The notes under the pieces: model-generated | What the model was told of the DNA's origin: nothing | The model's database searches: none | What the model saw: only the letters and a program-made list of their open reading frames with translations | Translations under genes and position numbers: made by a program | NCBI GenBank assembly: GCA_022447225.1 | Contig: JAKVAZ010000011.1 | Span: forward strand, 124,001-188,000 | Direction: 5' to 3' | Length of the DNA: 64,000 nt | From: Fuerstiella sp. | GTDB lineage: Bacteria; Planctomycetota; Planctomycetia; Planctomycetales; Planctomycetaceae | Part shown: positions 49,834 to 59,921 of the stretch, piece by piece | How the letters are laid out: every line of letters starts with the position of its first letter | How positions within the stretch are numbered: the first letter of the stretch is position 1

Positions 49834-50637
49834 ATGAAGATTGTTCGATATCTACAACAGGACGGCACGGTGGTGCTGGGACAGCAGCACGATGATGGAT
49901 CGGTCACTCGTCTTGAGGGTGATCTTTACGGGGAATTGAAAGACACCGGACAGAGTGTTTCCGGCAAGCTTCAGGCACCCGTCCACCCGGTCGACATCCT
50001 GTGTATCGGGTTGAACTATCGCCGGCACGCTGAAGAAGGCAAGTCTCCAATTCCGGAATATCCGGTACTGTTCATGAAGAACAGCTCAGCTGTGCAGAAT
50101 CCTGAAGATCCGATTGTGCTGCCTCGGCGATTGAAGAGTGAGCGGGTCGACTACGAATGCGAGCTTGCTGTGGTCATCGGAAAAACATGTCACAATGTTT
50201 CCAAAGCAGATGCTCTTGAACATGTACTGGGATATACCTGCGCGAATGACGTCAGTGCTCGTGACTGGCAGAAGGAATACGGTGGAGGTCAGTGGTGTCG
50301 CGGCAAAACGTTTGCCACGTTTTGCCCGCTGGGACCGTGTCTTGTGACAGCCGACGAAATCCCCGATCCTAACACGCTCAGCATCCGGACGATCCTGAAT
50401 GGTGAGGTAATGCAGGACTGGAATACGGACGACATGATCTTTGATATTCCCACGCTTATCGAATTTCTGAGTGGCAGCACTGTTTTGTCACCAGGGACCG
50501 TTATTCTGACGGGTACTCCACATGGAGTGGGAATGGCTCGCAATCCGCCGGTACTGCTTAAGGATGGTGATTCTGTCACGATTGAAATTGAAAAGATCGG
50601 TCGGTTGACGAATCCTGTCGTGGAGGAGCGCGTCTAG
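49834..50637 (+). CDS. Fumarylacetoacetate hydrolase family protein
   Basis: Members are metal-dependent hydrolases, hydratases or decarboxylases acting on beta-diketo or 2-keto acids of aromatic catabolism. The 267 residues from ATG 49834 (MKIVRYLQQDG) show the family core: ILCIGLNYRRHAEEG, PVLFMKNSSAVQNPEDPI, and VDYECELAVVIG with the acidic metal ligands, then ANDVSARDWQ and ILTGTPHGVGMARNPP near the end. The start is preceded by AGGT. The exact substrate is not readable. No catabolic genes adjoin. Confidence 0.92.
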   Translation: MKIVRYLQQDGTVVLGQQHDDGSVTRLEGDLYGELKDTGQSVSGKLQAPVHPVDILCIGLNYRRHAEEGKSPIPEYPVLFMKNSSAVQNPEDPIVLPRRLKSERVDYECELAVVIGKTCHNVSKADALEHVLGYTCANDVSARDWQKEYGGGQWCRGKTFATFCPLGPCLVTADEIPDPNTLSIRTILNGEVMQDWNTDDMIFDIPTLIEFLSGSTVLSPGTVILTGTPHGVGMARNPPVLLKDGDSVTIEIEKIGRLTNPVVEERV

Positions 50638-50855
50638 AGATCTTGTCTCTTGTCGGTCCGTTCAATGCTGTTGAGGACTTCGCCACCGTTGTTTCCGGTT
50701 CGTGTCATGCTTTGAGGGGCAGGTGACGGCATGACTGATACCAGTCGATGCTTTTGCATTAACCGGTGGAATACGTCGATTCCCCGAACGGGAGCCTTTC
50801 ATCGGTGTTGCGGCCAGAGGGCTTACAGTGATAACACAAGTCCAGGAGGTCGAAC

Positions 50856-51872
50856 ATGCTGTCAGTGATTGTGCCCGTCCTCAATGAGGAACACAGCCTC
50901 GACCAGCTGTGGGAAGAAATTCGTGCTGCCGCCGGTGAAGCTGTCGACAGCTTCGAAGTTATTTTTATTGACGACGGTTCCACTGACAGGTCCTGGAGTG
51001 TTATCACCCGTCTTGCTGCATCTGATCAAAGGATTTCGGGCATTCGCCTCCGGCGGAATTTTGGAAAAGCGGCTGCTTTGACGGCCGGAATGCGTGCTGC
51101 TGAGGGTGATTTAATTCTGATGATGGATGCTGATTTGCAGGACGATCCTGCCGAAATGTCTGCGTTTCTCGAAAAATTGAATGACGGATTTGACGTTGTC
51201 AATGGCTGGAAACAGCGTCGTCTGGATCCTTGGCACAAAGTTTATCCCAGTCGTGTGTTCAACTGGATGGTGAGTCGTCTGACCGGGCTGCAGCTTCACG
51301 ACCACAATTGTGGTCTAAAGATGTTTCGGGAAGACGTAGCAGCTGAACTCAAGATCTACGGAGAACTCCACCGATTTATTCCGGTTTTGGCATTTGCACG
51401 TGGATTTCGAGTTGCAGAATTACCGGTGCATCATCGAGCTCGGCAGCACGGTTACTCCAAATATGGCGTGCGACGTTTTCTACGCGGTTTGCTGGATCTG
51501 CTCACGGTGACGTTTCTGATCAGCTTTGGCCGTCGTCCTCAGCATGCCCTGGGAGCGGTTGGTATCTTTTTTTTCGGAATCGGAGCCCTGGGACTGACGT
51601 GGCTGGGCGCCCTGTGGTTTTTGATGAATGTTGCGGGTTTTCTGCCGGTTGAGACGATAGGCAGTCGGCCACTTCTTGCGTACAGCGTTGCCGCTACTCT
51701 GTTGGGGGGACAGGCATTGTCGCTTGGATTCCTGGCCGAACTCATTGTGGCTTACAACGGCAGTAGTCACGATTCTTACAGTGTGGCAGAGCGATGCCGT
51801 GCAGGTCATGGTGAGAATAGCGACGCGGTTGACGATTCGGGGACAACCAACAACGGTGAATTGTCGAGTTAG
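50856..51872 (+). CDS. Dolichol-phosphate mannosyltransferase-like family 2 glycosyltransferase (GtrB type)
   Basis: It transfers a sugar to a polyprenyl phosphate at the inner membrane. The 338 residues open [14 protein letters not shown]; then come [27 protein letters not shown], and the catalytic [10 protein letters not shown]. The acceptor-site region NCGLKMFR and [10 protein letters not shown] follow. Two C-terminal membrane helices are at about 230-265 and 280-305. It is convergent with the large membrane glycosyltransferase downstream (30-base gap), which may use the polyprenyl-sugar it makes. Confidence 0.93.
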   Translation: MLSVIVPVLNEEHSLDQLWEEIRAAAGEAVDSFEVIFIDDGSTDRSWSVITRLAASDQRISGIRLRRNFGKAAALTAGMRAAEGDLILMMDADLQDDPAEMSAFLEKLNDGFDVVNGWKQRRLDPWHKVYPSRVFNWMVSRLTGLQLHDHNCGLKMFREDVAAELKIYGELHRFIPVLAFARGFRVAELPVHHRARQHGYSKYGVRRFLRGLLDLLTVTFLISFGRRPQHALGAVGIFFFGIGALGLTWLGALWFLMNVAGFLPVETIGSRPLLAYSVAATLLGGQALSLGFLAELIVAYNGSSHDSYSVAERCRAGHGENSDAVDDSGTTNNGELSS

Positions 51873-51901
51873 TTTCAGTTCGTCACCAGCGATCCAAATT
51901 G

Positions 51902-54148
51902 TCACTGTGTCACTTTGTAAAGGCGAATCGGTGTCCAGTATTTGGGTGCTTCCGACAGGTCGGAGGACATCAGATCTTCTGAGCCAGGCCAGTCAGAAAT
52001 ATTGTCTTGATCCTGTTTCTGCATCCTGTCCCACAGTCTGTGGGCGAGGTCAATCGGGCTGCTGAGCACACCACACTCTTCCAGTGTTTTCAGACGCGCC
52101 GGAGTCACATATTCGGTGTATCCGTAGTTGCCATACCTGCGGTAGCGCAGGATCTCCGCCCAGTTTACATAGACATGTGTTATTCCTCTTTCCCGAAATA
52201 CCTGACGTACTTCAGCTGCGGACAGCATTCTTCGTTCTCTCGACCAGTAACGGTCGTCCGATTTATCGGCTGTCCACAGTTCGAAGAGTGATTCATCAAA
52301 CACCGTATTGTAAAATACGGGGATCTGAAGATCGAAGACTTCAGCTTCCCCGATCATCAGGATGCGTTCCTCGGGGGACAATTGTGAGTTCAGCAGTTGA
52401 ATGTCCGGACGAATTGGTAGCTGGCGTGCCGCTGGAAGGTCCAGTAGTCCAACCTGCCGGCCCGGCAGTCCGGTTCGCCAGATTTGCAGGTTGAACAGAC
52501 TACAGCCGGTTAAACAAAGTATCAGCAAACCCCGCCAGGACATGTTTGAAAACATTGTCCATGAAGCACCGGCCAGAACTGCTATGACCGGAATTACGGG
52601 AATCCAGAACCGATCGATTCGGTGAGTCAGTGCCCACCACGTGACCAGCATCCAAACCACCATCAACCACATCCATCGCGACGGTTGATGTTTCTGCAGT
52701 GTCAGAATCGTTGGAACCGCAAGGCCGAATAAAAGTGCACTGGTCCAGTCGTTTAACGCTACAACGCTCCACAGGTAACCCGGGATGTTTGCCGGCAGGT
52801 GTTCGGAGGCAGAGTGAGCGTTTTTCCACTTTACATCCATCCGGGGTGACCAGTCTTCGGATCCAAACACACTGTACAACAGTGGATAGACGGGATTTCC
52901 CGTGTTCACTGCATTGCGAATCAGCCAGGGGCCTGCGGTCAGCACGACCCCGGTGCAGAACAGTAATACTGTTGGCAAGAACAGACGCTGCTGTCTTCGC
53001 GCTGACCAGAAAAGTATCAGACCCACCGGAATCACCACGGAAACGATTCCTGGATACTTAGCAGCCATGGCGCTTCCAGCCAGAAGACCGGTGATCAGGG
53101 TCATTCTCCGCCGTACTGACGGGGCGGATTCGGAACACGTGATCAGTCCACACATTACCGTCAACATCATAAAACAGGTAGCGGCCCCCTCTGCATATGC
53201 GACGACCGAGATACGCAGCGTCCAGGGGACGGAAATGTAGACAATTGCAGCGACCAGGCCCGCAGTAACACCAAACCATCGCTGTCCGGTGGCAAAAACA
53301 CAAATCGTCGTCAACAGCTGAAAACCTGCCAGGACGACTTTTGCAGAAATTGCGCCATCGTCCCAGTTGCCGGTCAGAACCATGGCGTCCAGAGTCAGCA
53401 TTTCACTGAGAAAGGGAAAGTTCGTGTAAACGTTATGTTCCAGGAACGTCATGCATCCGTTCTGAAACCATTCTTTAGGACCCTGCAGATGGTATTCACG
53501 CGAATCAAACTCCCATGGCGGAGTAAAACTGTTTAACAGTACCAGGATCAGGAATGGCAGAGTCACCAGCCCCGCAGCGCCCCAAGCCCATCTGGGAGCA
53601 GGTTCGAATGTGGGGCGTACCGATGCTTCCTGTCTAAGATTTGTTCCCTGCATGCGTCGTCGTATTGAACCGACCGCAAGTAAGAAAATGGAAACAACAG
53701 CAGGAACCATCAGAGTACCTGATGACAACCATCCCTGAGTACCAATGAGCAGGGTCCACAGACTTTGAGCTGAGAGGCCCACTCCGGCCTGAATGACAAA
53801 TTTCTCAGAACGTGTCAATGAAGCGGAACTCAGCAGCGTACGAGTGACCGCCATTCCGGTAGCCATCGCGGCAAGGAATACGATAATCGCAATCCGAAAA
53901 AATTGCAGGCGTTGAGTGATCAGATGCCACCCGGAATCGACACCCCTGGCTGAGACATGGCTGACGTCAAAGGGGTTGAGCAGAGACGGCACAACGACAA
54001 TAGCGCCGTTTCCGATTTCGTTCCAAATATCGCTGCGTGAGATCGCGTTGTTTTCCAGATCCTGAGTAAAGAAAACAAACAAAAATCCAATGACCCAGAT
54101 TGAACAGATCAGCTGACGGATTGGGCTGCGGGATTCGACGGACACCAC
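51902..54148 (-). CDS. Integral-membrane glycosyltransferase (ArnT/PMT-like, GT-C fold)
   Basis: The 748-residue protein has about 12 predicted membrane helices. The first extracytoplasmic loop carries EFDSREYHLQGPKEW, the acidic, Tyr-His-containing loop typical of GT-C enzymes that use a polyprenyl-phosphate sugar donor. The C-terminal 180 residues are soluble and periplasmic. It is convergent with the GtrB-like gene, which could supply the donor. The acceptor is unknown; lipid A, a polymer or a protein is possible. Confidence 0.88.
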   Translation of the reverse strand: MVSVESRSPIRQLICSIWVIGFLFVFFTQDLENNAISRSDIWNEIGNGAIVVVPSLLNPFDVSHVSARGVDSGWHLITQRLQFFRIAIIVFLAAMATGMAVTRTLLSSASLTRSEKFVIQAGVGLSAQSLWTLLIGTQGWLSSGTLMVPAVVSIFLLAVGSIRRRMQGTNLRQEASVRPTFEPAPRWAWGAAGLVTLPFLILVLLNSFTPPWEFDSREYHLQGPKEWFQNGCMTFLEHNVYTNFPFLSEMLTLDAMVLTGNWDDGAISAKVVLAGFQLLTTICVFATGQRWFGVTAGLVAAIVYISVPWTLRISVVAYAEGAATCFMMLTVMCGLITCSESAPSVRRRMTLITGLLAGSAMAAKYPGIVSVVIPVGLILFWSARRQQRLFLPTVLLFCTGVVLTAGPWLIRNAVNTGNPVYPLLYSVFGSEDWSPRMDVKWKNAHSASEHLPANIPGYLWSVVALNDWTSALLFGLAVPTILTLQKHQPSRWMWLMVVWMLVTWWALTHRIDRFWIPVIPVIAVLAGASWTMFSNMSWRGLLILCLTGCSLFNLQIWRTGLPGRQVGLLDLPAARQLPIRPDIQLLNSQLSPEERILMIGEAEVFDLQIPVFYNTVFDESLFELWTADKSDDRYWSRERRMLSAAEVRQVFRERGITHVYVNWAEILRYRRYGNYGYTEYVTPARLKTLEECGVLSSPIDLAHRLWDRMQKQDQDNISDWPGSEDLMSSDLSEAPKYWTPIRLYKVTQ

Positions 54149-54567
54149 GATGACTCTCTATGTTTACACTCATTGCAACCGGACGGAAACAGTGTCACAG
54201 GATGGACCACAGACGATTTTGCTGCAAGTGTGCGCTGTATGCGACAAACGCTTTCACGTGTGGTGGCGGTTTTACTTCTATCCCGGTGTGGTACGTTTGG
54301 TTTGGACCAGATTACGGAAAAATGTTTTCCGGTTCTGTTTTGTGTGTTTTCACATTTACGGCGCCTTTGTCAGTTTGTGTCATTCGTGTCAGCGGCAATG
54401 TAGATGAAGATCTGTCGGATAGTTTATCCTCACTGGACGGTCCTATGCTTCATTGCAAGACGGTCAACAGAAAACGGCTTCCGAGGTATGCTCGGAAGCC
54501 GTTTGCATTCTGAGTTTTTCAACGAGACCGCGGACATAAATCCGGTCGATCCCGCAGTCAGGCCGAA
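54149..54567. other. Intergenic region, 419 bases, with terminator
   Basis: It holds the terminator at 54472-54504. The stretch 54173-54403 is free of stop codons in all three plus-strand frames, giving overlapping frames of 76-117 codons, one of which runs through the terminator; I do not accept any as a gene. The promoter of the glycosyltransferase gene should lie near 54200. Confidence 0.45.
54472..54504 (-). terminator. Terminator of the cysteine-rich repeat gene
   Basis: The 14-base arm AAACGGCTTCCGAG is perfectly complementary to CTCGGAAGCCGTTT, with loop GTATG. Read on the minus strand it ends with a short T run (TTTTC). It lies about 64 bases after the stop codon of the gene ending at 54568. 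Confidence 0.85.
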
Positions 54568-55554
54568 TTAGCGAGACAGTCCGAACAGGTCGGCCAGCCC
54601 ACTGCTATTTTTTACTCTGTAAGAAATGTTGCGAAGACGTGAAGGATAGTACGCCTGTGGTTCTTCCGGTGGAGCCGGTGCCGGGACGGCTTCAGCTTCA
54701 GCTTCAGCAGGCGTGCTGTGCTCTGCCGGAGCTGAACCAGCACCGCAGGAGTCGCAGCATCCACTGTCACCACATTCATTGTCACAACATCCGTCCACGA
54801 TTTCGTATCCGCACTCTTCCAGAGCTTCTTCAGCCTGACGTCGCACACCACGGTCGCAGTCGCCGAGTGCACATGTCAGAGCAGAAATTACTTCCGGGCA
54901 GCAGCAGCAATGGTTATCACGAAGCTGGTCGCCGATTTCGTCGGCAGCCTTTTCACGCACTTTTTCATCTGTGTCGTTTAATCCGTAGATGAATGCCTTC
55001 ATGATTTCCGGGTGGCAGGCGCAGTCATATATATCACCCAGGTCGTGCAGCGCACTACGTCGGTCTTTGGCGTAGCAGGCAGTCATTGACGCATGGATCA
55101 GTTTGGCGATATCGCAGCAGTCATCTTGGCTGCAGCAACCTTCGCCACAGCAGTCAGCGGGTGCACTGCATTCAGCGGGTGCACTGCATTCAGCGGGTGC
55201 ACTGCATTCAGCGGGAGCACAGCATTCAGCGGGAGCACTGCATTCAGCGGGAGCACTGCATTCAGCGGGTGCACAGCAGTCAGCGGGTGCACAGCAGTCA
55301 GCGGGTGCACAGCAGTCAGCGGGTGCACAGTTACTATCGCAGCATGGTGGCTTAATGTCCGAACACTTACGCTGATAAGTGTATACATTACTGCTGCATG
55401 GGCGAGAAATCGTCGGTTTGCAGCATTCCGGCTGGCAGTCTTCCGCACAGCCACAGCCTTTGTCGCAACCACTGAGTCCGAACAGACCGGCATCAACGGA
55501 TGCGGTCAGCCCGAACAGTGCGATTGCAGCACTGAACATCCTGATCCAATTCAT
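54568..55554 (-). CDS. Secreted cysteine-rich protein with tandem repeat and HEAT-like domain
   Basis: ATG at 55554, with AAGGAG upstream, opens a signal peptide (MFSAAIALFGLTASVDA) in place of the longer frame from 55617. The 328 residues are very Cys-rich. After CDKGCGCAEDCQPECC comes a 60-residue tandem array of ten six-residue units, CAPADC, CAPAEC or SAPAEC. Then about 130 residues of HEAT-type helices (YGLNDTDEKVREKAADEIGD, CALGDCDRGVRRQAEEALEE) and a second Cys-rich cluster (CCDNECGDSGCCDSCGAG). The tail is Ala/Pro/Glu-rich. It is exported; Cys clusters could bind metals or form disulfides. No function is known. Confidence 0.85.
   Translation of the reverse strand: MNWIRMFSAAIALFGLTASVDAGLFGLSGCDKGCGCAEDCQPECCKPTISRPCSSNVYTYQRKCSDIKPPCCDSNCAPADCCAPADCCAPADCCAPAECSAPAECSAPAECCAPAECSAPAECSAPAECSAPADCCGEGCCSQDDCCDIAKLIHASMTACYAKDRRSALHDLGDIYDCACHPEIMKAFIYGLNDTDEKVREKAADEIGDQLRDNHCCCCPEVISALTCALGDCDRGVRRQAEEALEECGYEIVDGCCDNECGDSGCCDSCGAGSAPAEHSTPAEAEAEAVPAPAPPEEPQAYYPSRLRNISYRVKNSSGLADLFGLSR
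55155..55334. repeat. 18-bp tandem repeat, ten units
   Basis: The core AGCGGGTGCA or AGCGGGAGCA recurs every 18 bases at 55155, 55173, 55191, 55209, 55227, 55245, 55263, 55281, 55299 and 55317. Units differ mainly at two or three positions. It lies inside the cysteine-rich gene and encodes its CAPADC/SAPAEC array; 18 is a multiple of three, so unit gain or loss keeps the frame. The array is also open in several other frames, which is a by-product of the repeat. Confidence 0.95.
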
Positions 55555-56495
55555 TGTGTGTCTCCTTTCATGGGACATCGTTCCGTCGACCTTCCGTTGC
55601 AGTCGTTTCCGATTCATCGTGAGACCATCTGAGAAGTCAGCTGGTCATTCCCTCGACCTGCTACGAAATTCAGACCTGTGATGGGTCGCATTGATACTCA
55701 GATGAGGAAGAATCGGAACCACGTGAAACAGCCGAGGTAAACTTTTCTGTTTCAGGTACGTCAACCCGCTCCGGGTGACGTGCAGTTGCAATTCGAGGGA
55801 CTGGACGAAATATCGTCCCGCTCTATTCGCCGCTTGAACATCTCAACTCGTTTGTCCGGCGATTACTCGTCCCCGCTTTGAGTTGTTTTGTGCCAATCCG
55901 GTAGTTTGGTCAGATTGTTGGCAATCTTCCGGCGACAGATCCCCTACAGACGTTGTCATCCGGTCAAATGGGGTAGTCTGTGGCTGAGTTTCTTACGGAA
56001 TACGATTGTCAATACTGTAGCGAACGAATCGCGCGGATTCCCACAGCAACCGGTTTAAGGTGTTTGACAGAATACAATACGTCGGGGGGACGATTGATGG
56101 TTTTACGAAGCAGATCCGAATCGAAAAGTTTTATTCATTTCGTTGATCTGGGCTGTATGTAACGCCTATGTTTGCTTTGCAGGGAGTATCAGGGGGGAGA
56201 GCTTACCCGGGGAGCAAGCATGGCAATCTCGCTGTTTCTGCGTCAGATCACATGTGTAAGTTAATACTCCCGGACCAACGGTCTGTGTTTTCTTTCGATC
56301 CGCTAAAACGCGAGCTGATCCCCGTCCGGATTCAGGAGCGGTAGCGACTCAATCACCGGAACCGATGCTGAAGACTCTTAAAATGAGGCCTTCGAAAAGA
56401 TTCCGCAGCCTTGCGGCATATCGGGTTGAGTTCGGATGTGCCATTTCGCAAAACACAGAAGGGTGATACCCGTCAGAATACTGCCGAGCAATACC
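55555..56495. other. Intergenic region, 941 bases
   Basis: It is the longest gap in the window. A 60-codon frame at 55980-56162 with a CxxC (YDCQYCSERIARI) is the only possibly coding stretch, and I do not accept it without support. No RNA gene, repeat or terminator could be recognised. Confidence 0.4.
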
Positions 56496-56684
56496 CTACT
56501 TTCTTTTGCGACGGCTCTTCAGGCAGTCCAGCCCCATCCAGATAACTGCTGCACCGGCTATGATAAAGATGATGTCCGGCACCATCTGCTGACCGAACGG
56601 GAATCCCAGAGCCATGTCGGCAATTGATGCAAAAATCATGCAGCCCGCAACAGCTAACGAAGCATAAATCAAATTCTGTGTCAC
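56496..56684 (-). CDS. Small two-helix membrane protein
   Basis: The 62-residue protein has two hydrophobic segments at about residues 4-26 (LIYASLAVAGCMIFASIADM) and 36-52 (DIIFIIAGAAVIWMGLD), followed by a basic tail (LKSRRKRK) that should stay cytoplasmic. GTG at 56684 has GGAG nine bases upstream. I do not recognise the family. It is short, but the pattern is clearly protein-like. Confidence 0.7.
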   Translation of the reverse strand: MTQNLIYASLAVAGCMIFASIADMALGFPFGQQMVPDIIFIIAGAAVIWMGLDCLKSRRKRK

Positions 56685-57076
56685 GAGGAAATCTCCAGTT
56701 CACATACCGGCCGGCCACCAAAACAGAATAGCTGTCGCATCCTGGCTGCCGACAGTCGAATTGGTCGGTCACATATCAATACCTGACCAGACTGGTCAAT
56801 CCTGTTCGGAGGACACCACGATCCTGTAGAGCTGCTCAGTCACGAACGTTGCGATGATTTTTAATGCCATCCAGCCAGGTCAGGTATAAGGACGAACATT
56901 AGTGGTCAACGCACAGAAAATTTAGGTGCCAGCTGTTTGTGAGGGGATGACAATACACGATCGGTGTGTATGAAGGTGTTCGACGACTATCGGAAGTATA
57001 GTGAACTCAATCCAGTCGATGCCAGTGGGAATCGAGGGTTCGGGGCCGCGACGAACGGATGTTGACAGATGGCACG
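56685..57076. other. Intergenic region, 392 bases
   Basis: It lies between the small membrane protein gene and the sensor kinase, both minus strand. There is no hairpin or coding sequence I can support; the promoter of the small gene should be here. Confidence 0.35.
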
Positions 57077-58693
57077 TCAGGCGACATCACGATTTGTCTG
57101 TCGGAGGGGGAGTCTGACGCGAAACAGGCTGCCCTGTCCATCTCCGGGACTCAACGGCTCAATCGTTCCCTGATGATCTTCAATAATTCGATGAGTAATA
57201 CACATGCCCAGTCCGGTTCCCGTTCCGGTCGGCTTTGTCGAATAAAACGGTTCGAACAGTTGAGCCATCGTTTCCTCTGACATCCCACAGCCATCGTCCT
57301 CGATTTCAATCACAACCCAGTCGCACTGTTCAACCAGTCGGATATCAACCCGTCCGCCAGGTTTAGTTGCCTGCAGAGCGTTGAAGATCAGATTCAGCAG
57401 CACCTGTTTGATCTGTGCTGCGTTCATCATCACTAAAAGCGGTTTCGTTCGTTCGAAGGTGATTTCTCGATCACGATAGGTGGGCATCGGGCGTACCATC
57501 GCCAGCACTGTTTGCACAACGCCGGTAATATTGTCGACGCGGGCAGTAGGTTGATCTCCTCGTGAAAAATCCAGAATACGGGCTGTTATGTCTCCGCACC
57601 GCGCGGACTCATTGCGAATCATGCTGAGTCGTTGCAGGATCTCGTCCCGATCGGGATCCGTTTCCGGCAGGCTTTCATGTAATCTGTAATCCAGAGTGTC
57701 CGCCGCCACCCGAATGATCGACAGAGGATTGTTGATTTCATGAGCGACGCCGGCGGCCAGAAAGCCAAGGCCCGCCAATCGTTCTGAGCGGAGCAGTTGC
57801 TGACTACGTTCCCGAACTTTGCGATTCAGGTCGCGTTCTGCATCCTGAAACCGATCCGCCATCAGGTTGACATTGGTTCGCAGCAAAGAAAATTCGTCCT
57901 TCCAGCGTGACACGGGTGGGATCCTGAAATTTGGATCTCCTTCCGCGATCCGGGATGCTCCACTGGTAATTTCCTGGAGTGGATTAGAGACCCACCGAAA
58001 TCCACAATACCACATAACGATAATTGAGATCATGGTTCCGGCAGCGATGGCACCCAGGGCAATCAGCAGTCGCCTCGACAATTTTTTCTCTTTTTCCAGA
58101 GACCGGGTGAGGTACTTTGGATCCTGATATGCAGGCAAATTTCGCACCTTACCGTGGAGTGTGTCTACAACAGTCCTTACCTGCTTACGGAATTGATGAA
58201 GTTGACCGGCCTGTACTTCTTTACCAGCGTTTGTAACGTCTGTCAGCCCGCGCCCCATATGATACAGTCGCAGAAGGTGTCCTCCGATTTTGTTCAGGTG
58301 TTTGAGGAAGATGGGCCGTTGTCTGATCAGCATACGGGATTCGTCAGTCGGTCTGAGCTTCATGTCTTCGACGCGGACTCGAAACCTGTCCAGTGCATTC
58401 CGACTGTTCTGCACAGCCTTGTCAAACCGCAACTGCAGGCTGAAGACACCATCCGGATCGGGTGAGTCGATCTGGATATTTGCACTGGAGTCGATTTCAA
58501 AAAAAGATCGGACCAATTCATTTCGGTCCGGGCCTTTTTCAAGGACGTATTCCAGTTCGTCGATTTTCTGCTGATGCCAGATCAGACCAATGGCGCCAAC
58601 ACTTGCCAGAGCAATCGACAGCGATAACGCCAAAGAAAACCCTGTAATCAGTCGCCGATGGATATTCCTCAGAAAAAACACGTTGACCTCCAT
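57077..58693 (-). CDS. Membrane sensor histidine kinase
   Basis: The 538-residue protein has two membrane helices (about 15-37 and 207-228) enclosing a 170-residue extracytoplasmic sensor, then HAMP (229-285), the dimerisation domain with phospho-accepting His318 in GVAHEINNPLSI, and the ATPase with LLNLIFNALQA (N box) and IEDDGCGM (G1). It is of the NtrB/ZraS-like type. GTG at 58681, with GGAGG upstream, is an alternative start. It follows the Mla operon by 86 bases on the same strand, so envelope-lipid sensing is a fair guess. No response regulator adjoins. Confidence 0.93.
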   Translation of the reverse strand: MEVNVFFLRNIHRRLITGFSLALSLSIALASVGAIGLIWHQQKIDELEYVLEKGPDRNELVRSFFEIDSSANIQIDSPDPDGVFSLQLRFDKAVQNSRNALDRFRVRVEDMKLRPTDESRMLIRQRPIFLKHLNKIGGHLLRLYHMGRGLTDVTNAGKEVQAGQLHQFRKQVRTVVDTLHGKVRNLPAYQDPKYLTRSLEKEKKLSRRLLIALGAIAAGTMISIIVMWYCGFRWVSNPLQEITSGASRIAEGDPNFRIPPVSRWKDEFSLLRTNVNLMADRFQDAERDLNRKVRERSQQLLRSERLAGLGFLAAGVAHEINNPLSIIRVAADTLDYRLHESLPETDPDRDEILQRLSMIRNESARCGDITARILDFSRGDQPTARVDNITGVVQTVLAMVRPMPTYRDREITFERTKPLLVMMNAAQIKQVLLNLIFNALQATKPGGRVDIRLVEQCDWVVIEIEDDGCGMSEETMAQLFEPFYSTKPTGTGTGLGMCITHRIIEDHQGTIEPLSPGDGQGSLFRVRLPLRQTNRDVA

Positions 58694-58779
58694 GCCTCAC
58701 GCGCGGGCCAGTCTGGCACTGGCTGCAGGTCATATACAATTCGGACCGGTTCGACCAGCCCCAAATTTCCGGCAGCCGG

Positions 58780-59898
58780 TCACCGTCGTTCGAATCCAGC
58801 CGGTCGGACAGAGTCGTTCTTGGCTCCGTCGCTTCCACGAACAATACCGCGAACTCCCAGCAATTCGGGGTGTCGAGCGATCTTGTCACTGAAGACCTGC
58901 AGGTCTGAGATGACCGGTTTCAGATTCTGCAGCAGCAGATCGAGTGAATTCGCCGTGCGATCCAGGTTCTGATACATAGACGGATCTGTCAGAAGTTTGT
59001 TTAAACTTCCGTTTTTTACGTTCATCGAACGCGAAACAGCGGCAAGATCTGACGTCATTTTCTGCACATTGTGTATCGATGAGGCAAGATCGGATACCAG
59101 TTGATCGCTTTGACGAGCGAGCGGTTCAACCGTGTTGTTGACTGTTGCAACAGCTGAATCCATACGTTTGATGACGGTTTGAACAGAATACAGTGTTGAT
59201 TGTGTCTCATGGAGGATCTGTGGCAGTGCCTGCATCGTTCTTTTGAGTTGTCTTCGGTAGTTCGGGTCGTTCAGCAGCGAGCCCGCTGCCGTCAGGGTTT
59301 CTTCAGCAGCACTCATTGTTCGTGTGAACTGATGAAGTGCCAGGGTGGTCTGCTCCACCGGGTTGACCCCGTCAGGACCGGCCGACTCCAGCATCCGATT
59401 CAGGTTTTCGGCAAGGCGGCTCCACTGTTCACCAGTGTGTTCAAACGAGGAAAGTGTCGCAGAGACTCGCTGTTCGAGCCCGGCAATCACGGCAGTTGCA
59501 TCCGGCGGACTTTTCCCTGAGATTTGATCTCCTGCTCGCACGGACCGGTTGCCGGACCCGGGTTCGATATCAATGACCGCGTCGCCCAGTAGAGAACGAG
59601 TGACCGTTGCTGTGGAATCGGTCGGGAACGAATATCCGGAATCAATTTTTGTGTTCAGGTGCACTCCGTTTCCGTCCGGCATTAGTTCGATTATCTGTAC
59701 CCGGCCGATCGTTACGCCGCGAAACAGAACCGGAGTTTGAGGAAGGACTCCGGAAGCCGACGGCAATATGATTCCGACATTCATGCCCGGTTTGAACGAT
59801 TGTCCAATGTCACCAAAACGAAATACCATAATGACGATGACCGCTACGGCCACAATGACCATCAGTCCTACATGAAATTCTCGCCGGGAATCATTCAT
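58780..59898 (-). CDS. mlaD: MlaD-like MCE-domain lipid transport protein
   Basis: MlaD is the periplasmic, membrane-anchored ring component of a phospholipid transporter. It has 372 residues: an N-terminal helix (VGLMVIVAVAVIVIMVFRFG), the MCE domain (SGVLPQTPVLFRGVTIGRVQ) to about residue 110, then 250 residues of helical sequence (VSATLSSFEHTGEQWSRLAEN, LYSVQTVIKRMDSAVATVNN). The long coiled-coil tail is larger than the short tail of E. coli MlaD. It starts 23 bases after mlaF on the same strand. Confidence 0.93.
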   Translation of the reverse strand: MNDSRREFHVGLMVIVAVAVIVIMVFRFGDIGQSFKPGMNVGIILPSASGVLPQTPVLFRGVTIGRVQIIELMPDGNGVHLNTKIDSGYSFPTDSTATVTRSLLGDAVIDIEPGSGNRSVRAGDQISGKSPPDATAVIAGLEQRVSATLSSFEHTGEQWSRLAENLNRMLESAGPDGVNPVEQTTLALHQFTRTMSAAEETLTAAGSLLNDPNYRRQLKRTMQALPQILHETQSTLYSVQTVIKRMDSAVATVNNTVEPLARQSDQLVSDLASSIHNVQKMTSDLAAVSRSMNVKNGSLNKLLTDPSMYQNLDRTANSLDLLLQNLKPVISDLQVFSDKIARHPELLGVRGIVRGSDGAKNDSVRPAGFERR

Positions 59899-59921
59899 CT
59901 TTCATGATATCCTGCTCTGTG

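Noticed and set aside
54150-54513. Three overlapping plus-strand open frames of 76-117 codons
   Set aside because: They share the same bases in all three registers, one runs through a terminator, and none has a start signal or protein-like composition. The stretch is simply poor in stop codons.
55086-55632. Several long open frames over the 18-bp repeat in other registers and strands
   Set aside because: A repeat whose length is a multiple of three keeps every open register open. The signal peptide, Shine-Dalgarno and HEAT domain support only the minus-strand frame from 55554.
55980-56162. 60-codon frame with CxxC (YDCQYCSERIARI) in the longest gap
   Set aside because: It has no good Shine-Dalgarno sequence, I see no family resemblance, and chance CxxC is common. 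It could be real but cannot be supported from sequence alone.
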